Positions 1 through 4,015 of a stretch of DNA of 6,468 bases are shown here, piece by piece. The DNA comes from Candidatus Woesearchaeota archaeon (GTDB taxonomy: Archaea > Nanobdellota > Nanobdellia > Woesearchaeales > JASKKU01). Each line of letters starts with the position of its first letter. The first letter of the stretch is position 1. The stretch covers positions 1 through 6,468 of the forward strand of contig DSBS01000096.1 of assembly GCA_011045925.1 (NCBI GenBank), read 5' to 3'. The notes under the pieces are model-generated. The model worked only from the letters and a program-made list of their open reading frames with translations, made no database searches and was not told where the DNA came from. The translations under genes were made by a program, and so were the position numbers.

Positions 1-43
1 TCAAACGCTTAACTTTATTAATGAGTTTTGTTTTTTCTTTCAT
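1..43 (-). CDS. Probable N-terminus of an unidentified minus-strand gene (partial)
   Basis: Reading leftwards from an ATG at 43-41, the frame stays open to the window edge and gives MKEKTKLINKVKRL, a Lys-rich start typical of archaeal proteins in AT-rich genomes. Support comes from upstream: a TATA-like box (ATTTATAA on the minus strand, 92-99) about 53 bp before the ATG would place transcription start near 70. The implied leader of about 26 nt contains a purine run with GGAGG, an SD-like site 12-15 nt before the ATG. The product cannot be named from 14 residues. The long T-rich plus-strand stretch at 28-40 is explained by AAA/GAA codons here. It could still be chance; the sequence left of position 1 decides. 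Confidence 0.38.
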   Translation of the reverse strand, partial: MKEKTKLINKVKRL

Positions 44-62
44 GGGGAGAAAATCCCTCCCC
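44..62. repeat. Short GC-rich inverted repeat next to the left-edge start codon
   Basis: GGGGAG (44-49) and CTCCCC (57-62) are perfect 6-bp inverted repeats around a 7-nt loop. Read on the minus strand, the hairpin directly precedes the ATG at 43 and would pair the SD-like GGGGAG with CTCCCC, hiding the ribosome-binding site. This could control translation of the partial minus-strand gene. It is visible directly in the sequence, but the function is inference. Confidence 0.4.
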
Positions 63-91
63 CCCTCAGACAGCCTTACGGCTGCTGAGGG
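63..91. repeat. Strong 12-bp hairpin with one unpaired base and a 4-nt loop
   Basis: CCCTCAG (63-69) pairs with CTGAGGG (85-91), and CAGCC (71-75) pairs with GGCTG (80-84). A70 is the only unpaired stem base and TTAC (76-79) the loop. It is the most stable structure in the intergenic DNA and sits between the minus-strand TATA-like box (92-99) and the inferred start site near 70. It abuts the 44-62 hairpin, making a tandem pair. Possible roles are an operator, part of a leader or small RNA, or a subterminal imperfect palindrome like those of IS200/IS605 elements, which also carry a mid-stem unpaired base. No transposase is visible to settle the last idea. Confidence 0.6.
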
Positions 92-99
92 TTATAAAT
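92..99 (-). promoter_or_regulatory. TATA-like box for the left-edge minus-strand gene
   Basis: On the minus strand this reads ATTTATAA, close to the archaeal TATA consensus, with the purine-rich CTAAAG just upstream as a possible BRE. The expected start site, about 26 bp downstream, falls near 70. The box is overlapped by the AAATCT/AGATTT palindrome (96-109), a typical position for a repressor that blocks TBP/TFB. It is the main support for a leftward gene beginning at 43. Confidence 0.38.
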
Positions 100-109
100 C
101 TTTAGATTT
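96..109. repeat. Perfect 6-bp palindrome AAATCT-TT-AGATTT over the BRE/TATA
   Basis: AAATCT (96-101) and AGATTT (104-109) form a perfect inverted repeat with a 2-bp spacer. It overlaps the leftward TATA-like box and covers the presumed BRE, a geometry seen in archaeal operators bound by dimeric winged-helix repressors. In AT-rich DNA such a 14-bp palindrome may also arise by chance, so the regulatory reading is tentative. Confidence 0.35.
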
Positions 110-160
110 TGAACAGAGCCGGAATCATCTGAAAAAAAAAGCTGATATCAAATCAAAAGG

Positions 161-168
161 TTTAAAAA
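161..168 (+). promoter_or_regulatory. TATA-like box for tRNA-Glu
   Basis: TTTAAAAA lies about 30 bp upstream of the first base of tRNA-Glu, the spacing expected for an archaeal promoter giving a primary transcript with a very short 5' leader. The preceding AATCAAAAGG is purine-rich and could serve as BRE. It is supported by position and composition only. Confidence 0.45.
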
Positions 169-169
169 A

Positions 170-192
170 CAAACCCAAATCTACAGGGTTTG
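170..192. repeat. Perfect 7-bp inverted repeat abutting tRNA-Glu
   Basis: CAAACCC (170-176) and GGGTTTG (186-192) are perfect inverted repeats separated by 9 nt, ending one base before the tRNA-Glu acceptor stem. The repeat occupies the interval between the TATA-like box and the mature tRNA 5' end. It could therefore be an operator over the start site or, if transcription starts upstream of it, a leader hairpin presented to RNase P. With the TATA box at 161-168 most of it would not be transcribed, which favours the DNA-site reading. Confidence 0.45.
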
Positions 193-193
193 T

Positions 194-268
194 GCCTCGC
201 TGGTGTAGCCCGGCCAATCATTCAGCCCTTTCGAGGCTGAGACACGGGTTCGAATCCCGTGCGAGGCA
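194..268 (+). tRNA. tRNA-Glu, anticodon UUC
   Basis: A full cloverleaf can be drawn. The acceptor GCCTCGC (194-200) pairs with GCGAGGC (261-267), with discriminator A268. The D-arm begins at 203 and has the loop AGCCCGGCCAA. The anticodon stem CAGCC (223-227) pairs with GGCTG (235-239), with loop CTTTCGA and anticodon TTC at 230-232. The T-stem ACGGG/CCCGT (244-248/256-260) closes the loop TTCGAAT. The weak D-stem with an unpaired 13-22 position and the GGTGTAG...CGGCCAATCAT core are characteristic of archaeal tRNA-Glu. It has no intron and no encoded CCA, so CCA must be added by the nucleotidyltransferase. It serves translation and, in archaea that use GatDE and haem C5 synthesis, other Glu-tRNA pathways. 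Confidence 0.95.
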
Positions 269-275
269 TTTTTTT
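269..275 (+). terminator. T-run terminator after tRNA-Glu
   Basis: Seven consecutive T residues directly follow the discriminator base, the usual archaeal intrinsic termination signal, which needs no preceding hairpin. This suggests tRNA-Glu is transcribed alone and that tRNA-Arg uses its own promoter. Confidence 0.6.
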
Positions 276-330
276 AAAACTGCTTCTTAGGCAGATAGGC
301 AAAGCAAAAAAAGGGCAATAGCCGAAAAGT

Positions 331-340
331 AATTAAAAAA
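331..340 (+). promoter_or_regulatory. TATA-like box for tRNA-Arg
   Basis: AATTAAAAAA is centred about 26 bp before the tRNA-Arg 5' end, preceded by the purine-rich GAAAAGT as a possible BRE. The spacing predicts initiation at or within a few bases of the mature tRNA start. Together with the T-run after tRNA-Glu it argues for separate transcription of the two tRNAs. Confidence 0.45.
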
Positions 341-360
341 GCACTCAAATCACACAGCAA

Positions 361-434
361 GGCCCCATAGCATAGCCTGGATAGTGCGGTCGGCTTCGGA
401 CCGATTGACGGGGGTTCGAATCCCTCTGGGGTCG
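361..434 (+). tRNA. tRNA-Arg, anticodon UCG
   Basis: The acceptor GGCCCCA (361-367) pairs with TGGGGTC (427-433), including one G-T pair, with discriminator G434. The D-stem GCAT (370-373) pairs with GTGC (384-387) around the loop AGCCTGGATA. The anticodon stem GTCGG/CCGAT (389-393/401-405) encloses loop CTTCGGA with anticodon TCG at 396-398. The T-stem GGGGG/CCCTC (410-414/422-426) closes TTCGAAT. There is no intron and no encoded CCA. With U34 it should decode CGA and, by wobble, other CGN codons. The overall sequence matches the archaeal tRNA-Arg pattern (TAGC.TAGCC.GGATAG). Confidence 0.94.
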
Positions 435-455
435 CTCAATTGCTGCTTGCCTTGG

Positions 456-461
456 TTTTTT
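456..461 (+). terminator. T-run terminator after tRNA-Arg
   Basis: Six T residues lie 21 nt downstream of the tRNA-Arg 3' end, a plausible archaeal terminator separating the tRNA from the thermosome gene. The stretch 435-455 before it contains TTGCTG (440-445), complementary to CAGCAA directly upstream of the tRNA (355-360). Confidence 0.45.
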
Positions 462-463
462 CC

Positions 464-508
464 TATAATACATTAAAAACTTACATTAAAAGAAAAACAT
501 ATTAAACA
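464..508 (+). promoter_or_regulatory. AT-rich promoter region of the thermosome gene
   Basis: Several TATA-like elements occur in a row: TATAATA (464-470), CATTAAAAAC (471-480), ACATTAAAAG (483-492) and CATATTAAAC (499-508). The last would start transcription almost on top of the ribosome-binding site at 529. The first three would give leaders of about 30-45 nt containing it, which fits better. Which box is used cannot be decided by eye, and no recognisable heat-shock operator (for example a Phr-type site) is evident. Confidence 0.35.
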
Positions 509-528
509 AACAATGTTTCCTTTCTGTT

Positions 529-534
529 GGTGAT
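529..534 (+). promoter_or_regulatory. Ribosome-binding site GGTGAT of the thermosome gene
   Basis: GGTGAT is complementary to the AUCACC tail of archaeal 16S rRNA and ends 3 nt before the ATG at 538, the spacing expected when only the GGUGAU half of the full GGAGGUGAU motif is present. It supports 538 over the in-frame ATG at 550. It contrasts with rps7, topA and the permease gene, which show no such site. Confidence 0.65.
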
Positions 535-537
535 AAC

Positions 538-2154
538 ATGACAAATAATATGCAGCCGATTTTTATACTTCCTGAAGATTACCAGAGAATTTCTGGCAAA
601 AGCGCCCTTAAGAACAACATAAGCGCCGCAATTGCTGTTGCAGACACGGTCAGGACTACGCTTGGCCCAAAGGGAATGGACAAGATGCTGGTGGACTCTT
701 CCGGCAATACAATAATCACCAATGACGGGGTAGCTATACTTGAAGAGATGGAGATAGAGCACCCTGCTGCCAAGATGATTGTTGAGGTTGCAAGAACACA
801 GGAAGAAGAGGTTGGAGATGGGACCACAACCGCTGTAATAATTGCAGGAGAGCTGCTAAAAAACGCCCAGAGCCTGCTTGAGCAGAACATACACCCAAGC
901 ATAATAATTAAAGGGTACAGGATAGCACAGGCAAAAGCCCTTGAAACCCTTAAGATGATTTCCGTTGAGATTAAGGAAAAAGATACAGAAACGCTTGAAA
1001 AGATAGGAGAAACTGCAATAACTGGAAAAGGCGCCGAGATAGCTAAGGAGCACCTTAGCAGAAGTGCAGTAAAAGCAATTTCAAGGGTTACAGAAAATGG
1101 CGAGCCAGACATAGACAACATAAAAATATGCAAAAAGCATGGAGACTCTGTTGAGAACAGCGAGCTTATTGAAGGGGTTGTAATTGACAAGGAAAGAGCT
1201 CATTCAGGGATGCCAAAGAAAGTTGAAAATGCAAGGATTGCTATGCTCGACCTGCCTGTTGAAATAAGGGATACAGAGATTGATGCAAAAATCCAGATTA
1301 CAGACCCTGAAAAAATCCAGCAGTTTCTTGATGTTGAGGAGAAGATGCTCAGGGAGATGGTTAACAAGATTGAAAAAAGCGGAGCCAATGTGATTTTCTG
1401 CCAGAAAGGCATTGATGAAATTGCCCAGTTTTTCTTGTCACAGAAACGCTTCCTTGCAGTCAGAAGGGTCAAAAAGAGCGACATGGAAAAGCTTTCCAAG
1501 GCAACAGGCGCAACCATCGTTAACAATCTTGAAGAGCTTTCACAAAAAAGCCTCGGGCATGCAAGGCTTGTACAGGAAAAGAAAATTGGAAACGAGAATT
1601 TCATATTCGTGGAAAAATGCAACAACCCGAAGGCTGTCACAATCCTGATTAGAGGCGCAACTGAACATGTTGTAGAGGAAGTTGAAAGGGCAGTAAAAGA
1701 TTCTGTTGGAGACATAGCAAGTGCAGTAAAAAGCAGGAGAGTTGTTGGAGGAGCTGGTGCTTGCGAAATTGAGATTTCAAAAGAATTAATGGGCTTTGCA
1801 AGCACATTCAAAGGAAAAGAGCAGCTTGCAATAGAAAGCTTTGCAAAATCACTGGAAGTAGTCCCAAAAACCCTTGCTGAAAACTCTGGGTTTGACCCTA
1901 TTGACCTGCTGGCTGAGCTTAAGTCTGCACATGAGAAAAGCGAAATCTGGGCTGGCATTAGCGTTTTGGACGGCAAGATAACAGATTCATGGAAGCAGGG
2001 AGTAATTGAGCCTCTGAAGATAAAAACCCAGGCTGTTAACTCAGCAACCGAGGTTGCAGTGATGATTCTAAGGGTTGATGATGTGATTGCCGCCTCAAAA
2101 AAGAAGCAGCCTGGTGCTGGCAATCCTTTGGGTGAAGAACAGCAAGAGCAATGA
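538..2154 (+). CDS. ths: Thermosome subunit (group II chaperonin)
   Basis: This 538-residue protein is an archaeal chaperonin of the TCP-1/CCT family, forming a cytosolic double-ring cage with built-in lids that folds proteins using ATP. All family signatures are present: RTTLGPKGMDKML (39-51), ITNDGVAILEEMEIEHPA (60-77) and the phosphate-binding QEEEVGDGTTT (88-98). The conserved acids D63, D94 and D388 match the expected ATPase residues. The apical domain spans roughly 200-370. The nucleotide-binding loop before helix 14 reads GGAGACE (404-410) rather than the common GGGA-x-E, a change also seen in some CCT subunits. The C-terminus ends in QPGAGNPLGEEQQEQ and lacks the GGM repeats of many thermosomes. 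Length is normal. The start is set by GGTGAT at 529. The DUF460 gene follows after 3 nt, so the two are probably co-transcribed. Only one subunit gene is in the window; whether the ring is homo-oligomeric is unknown. Confidence 0.97.
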   Translation: MTNNMQPIFILPEDYQRISGKSALKNNISAAIAVADTVRTTLGPKGMDKMLVDSSGNTIITNDGVAILEEMEIEHPAAKMIVEVARTQEEEVGDGTTTAVIIAGELLKNAQSLLEQNIHPSIIIKGYRIAQAKALETLKMISVEIKEKDTETLEKIGETAITGKGAEIAKEHLSRSAVKAISRVTENGEPDIDNIKICKKHGDSVENSELIEGVVIDKERAHSGMPKKVENARIAMLDLPVEIRDTEIDAKIQITDPEKIQQFLDVEEKMLREMVNKIEKSGANVIFCQKGIDEIAQFFLSQKRFLAVRRVKKSDMEKLSKATGATIVNNLEELSQKSLGHARLVQEKKIGNENFIFVEKCNNPKAVTILIRGATEHVVEEVERAVKDSVGDIASAVKSRRVVGGAGACEIEISKELMGFASTFKGKEQLAIESFAKSLEVVPKTLAENSGFDPIDLLAELKSAHEKSEIWAGISVLDGKITDSWKQGVIEPLKIKTQAVNSATEVAVMILRVDDVIAASKKKQPGAGNPLGEEQQEQ

Positions 2155-2157
2155 AGA

Positions 2158-3258
2158 ATGCTAGTAATAGTTGGAATTGACCCTGGAACAACTGTCGGGC
2201 TGGCTGTTCTGGACCTAAGGGGCAGCCTCATCGCAACAGAAAGCTTCAGGAACAAATCAACCGAGGAAATAATACAAAAGATATATTCTTTTGGCAGGCC
2301 TCTTGCAGTAGGCTCAGACAAGCTAAAAACACCCAGGCAGATTTCTGAGATTTGCGCGAAAATAGGCTCAAAGGCTGTGCCTTCAAAAGAGGATTTAACT
2401 ATACGGGAGAAAGAGCAGGTCTCTGAGATTTATGAGCTGTCTGCGTTAAATTCACATGAGAGAGATGCCCTTGCAGGCGCTTTTTCAGCATACAAGGAGC
2501 TTCGGGGAACAGTTGAGAAAATCAGGACAAAAACAGAGGATGAAGAATTTGAAAGCATTTTATATGAGGCAATTGTAAAAGAGAAAAGCCTGACAGGAAT
2601 TCTTAAAAGAAAATCCCTGATAAACGAGGAGAGTGATGACGCGCCTCTTAGAAAAACAGAAAAGAAAAATCCCCTAAGCCTGAGAATAGATGAGCTTAAA
2701 GAGGAAAACAGGAACCTTAAGAAAGCTCTTCTTGAATCATCTGATAAAGTAATTGAGCTGAAAAACCTGCTTAAAGAAACAAAAACAGGGATTAGGTCTA
2801 TCACCGAGAAAATGCTGGACAAAAAAGCAAGGATCATCGCTGCTGAATCAGAAAGGCAGCAGCAAGCAATTGAAGAGCTTAAAAGGTGCCTAAAAGACCT
2901 AAAGTTAAAGCACCATAAACTAATCGAGCTAATCTCTTCAGGCAAGTCAGTAATTCTCCCCAGGTTTAAGTCACTTGGCCTGGAAGGCAGGCGAATCGGA
3001 GAAGAGATAGAAAAAAATTCAATGATATTTGTTGATGAGCCGGCTGAGTCAGCAGAAATACTTGAAATGCTGGCCAGAAAAAGCATAAAAGCCTTTACAT
3101 ATTCAAAAAAAGCAAAAAAGCACTTTTGCCTTGACCGAATCCTGTTTGAGGACAAAAGGATTGTAATCACAGACAAGGCTGCCATAAAAAGGGCAGTTGA
3201 GTCTAAGAGCGAAGTTGACATCACCCAGATTCTGGATGAATACAAAAAAACAAGGTAA
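2158..3258 (+). CDS. DUF460/COG2433-type protein: RuvC-like fold plus coiled coil
   Basis: The 366-residue product has an N-terminal RNase H/RuvC-like domain (about 1-115). It starts IVGIDPGTTVGLAVLDLRG, with acidic D8, a second acid D54 in the strand AVGSDK, and a third in NSHERDALAGA (H100, D103). These fit the metal-binding acids of RuvC/YqgF-type nucleases, so the active site looks intact. Residues about 175-255 are a charged Leu-rich coiled coil, followed by a C-terminal domain (260-366) ending DITQILDEYKKTR. This is the architecture of COG2433, annotated as possible RuvC/YqgF-like nuclease; no substrate is known to me. From memory, many archaeal members are around 600 residues, so this is a short form, mostly through a smaller middle region. 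It begins 3 nt after the thermosome stop with no clear SD of its own, suggesting translational coupling. No T-run follows closely, so readthrough towards rps7 is possible. Confidence 0.82.
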   Translation: MLVIVGIDPGTTVGLAVLDLRGSLIATESFRNKSTEEIIQKIYSFGRPLAVGSDKLKTPRQISEICAKIGSKAVPSKEDLTIREKEQVSEIYELSALNSHERDALAGAFSAYKELRGTVEKIRTKTEDEEFESILYEAIVKEKSLTGILKRKSLINEESDDAPLRKTEKKNPLSLRIDELKEENRNLKKALLESSDKVIELKNLLKETKTGIRSITEKMLDKKARIIAAESERQQQAIEELKRCLKDLKLKHHKLIELISSGKSVILPRFKSLGLEGRRIGEEIEKNSMIFVDEPAESAEILEMLARKSIKAFTYSKKAKKHFCLDRILFEDKRIVITDKAAIKRAVESKSEVDITQILDEYKKTR

Positions 3259-3321
3259 GGCAAAAGAGAGTAAAACAGAAAATCAAGGCAGCCAAGCCAG
3301 GCAACCAGTTAAAAAGAAACA

Positions 3322-3329
3322 TTTAAATA
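3322..3329 (+). promoter_or_regulatory. TATA box and BRE of rps7
   Basis: TTTAAATA is preceded by the purine-rich AAAAAGAAACA (3311-3321), a good BRE candidate. Its centre is about 33 bp before the rps7 ATG, so transcription should start near 3350, leaving a leader of only a few nucleotides. The rest of the 100-bp gap (3259-3321) shows only loosely repeated GGCAGCCAAGCCAGGCAACC-like sequence and no gene. Confidence 0.6.
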
Positions 3330-3358
3330 CTCCCCACTTTGCCCTTTCTTAGAAAAAA

Positions 3359-3958
3359 ATGGCAGAGCCAAGGTTTTTTAACAGGTGGGGAATTGAAGGC
3401 ATTGAGGTCACAGATGCCGGCCTAAAGAGTTTTATAACAATTTCTCCAAAGATTGTCCCAAAGACCGATGCAAGGTATGCAAAAAACAGGTTCCATAAGT
3501 CAAAGATTTCCATTGTGGAAAGGTTGATTAACAGGCTTCAGGTTCCTGGACACAGGGGCAAAAAACATAAGCTAACATCTGGCCACGCAACCGGAAAGAT
3601 GTACAACACATACAAGAGTGTTGAGAACGCCTTTGAAATAATCGAGCAGAAAACCGGCAAGAACCCTGTTTATGTCTTTGTAAAGGCCATTGAAAACTCT
3701 GCCCCAAGGGAAGAGATTGTTACCATTGAGTACGGTGGTGCAAGGTACCCTAAAGCGGTTGAGTGCTCTCCACAGAGAAGAGTTGACCTTGTGTTGAGAA
3801 ACCTAGTCATAGGTGCGTACAACAAAAGCTTCAGCTCAAGAAAAAGCCTTGCTGAAACGCTTGCTGAGGAAATTCTTTCTGCATACAACCAGAACCAGGC
3901 AGCTTTTGCTGTTGCAAAAAAAGTTGAGCTCGAGAAGCAGGCAGATGCATCCAGATAA
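3359..3958 (+). CDS. rps7: 30S ribosomal protein S7 (uS7)
   Basis: This 199-residue protein is the archaeal/eukaryotic-type S7, which nucleates assembly of the 30S head by binding the 3' major domain of 16S rRNA and lies near the E-site tRNA. Diagnostic blocks are GKMYNTYKSVENAFEIIEQK (79-98), the core ENSAPREE with YGGARYPKAVECSPQRRVDL (112-143), RNLVIGAYN (147-155), and the C-terminal LAEEILSAYN and AVAKKVELEKQA.ASR. Length is normal for archaea and nothing appears missing. The start at 3359 follows AGAAAAAA and lacks an SD site; with the TATA box at 3322 the mRNA is probably leaderless or nearly so. It stands apart from rps12, fusA and tuf, its usual str-operon partners. It faces the permease gene tail to tail, 57 bp apart. 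Confidence 0.97.
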   Translation: MAEPRFFNRWGIEGIEVTDAGLKSFITISPKIVPKTDARYAKNRFHKSKISIVERLINRLQVPGHRGKKHKLTSGHATGKMYNTYKSVENAFEIIEQKTGKNPVYVFVKAIENSAPREEIVTIEYGGARYPKAVECSPQRRVDLVLRNLVIGAYNKSFSSRKSLAETLAEEILSAYNQNQAAFAVAKKVELEKQADASR

Positions 3959-3970
3959 AAGCTTAACAGG

Positions 3971-3988
3971 TTCTTTTCTCTGTTTTTG
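3971..3988 (+). terminator. Pyrimidine/T-rich terminator after rps7
   Basis: TTCTTTTCTCTGTTTTTG begins 12 nt after the rps7 stop and has two T-clusters, typical of archaeal intrinsic termination. It is flanked by TTAACA (3963-3968) and TGTTAA (3987-3992), a weak inverted repeat. It lies in the 57-bp convergent gap. On the minus strand this stretch is A-rich, so it gives no obvious stop signal for the permease gene. Confidence 0.5.
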
Positions 3989-4015
3989 TTAATTCTGTAA
4001 TGTAATTCTGCGCTT

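Noticed and set aside
110..160. C/D box small RNA suggested by CTGA and GCTGATATC motifs
   Set aside because: No RTGATGA box C is present at suitable spacing, and short CTGA matches are common by chance.
21..290. Plus-strand 89-codon open frame
   Set aside because: It runs straight through tRNA-Glu and the hairpins; its C-terminal part is merely translated tRNA sequence and it has no ribosome-binding site or family resemblance.
194..434. Intron-containing, split or permuted tRNA genes
   Set aside because: Both tRNAs fold as complete uninterrupted cloverleaves with normal loop lengths, and no bulge-helix-bulge motif is evident.
1412..1648. Plus-strand 78-codon frame inside the thermosome gene
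   Set aside because: An alternate-frame shadow without a ribosome-binding site or recognisable features.
579..2321. Two long open frames antisense to the thermosome gene (579-1190 and 1200-2321)
   Set aside because: They mirror the codon bias of the sense gene; products are Ser/Ile/Phe-rich low-complexity strings with no family motif, and the sense frame is certain.
2430..3263. Long open frame antisense to the DUF460 gene
   Set aside because: The Ser/Leu/Phe-rich composition is the reverse image of the Lys/Glu-rich coiled coil on the sense strand; no promoter or start signals.
3670..3888. Minus-strand 72-codon frame inside rps7
   Set aside because: Antisense shadow of a highly conserved ribosomal protein gene.
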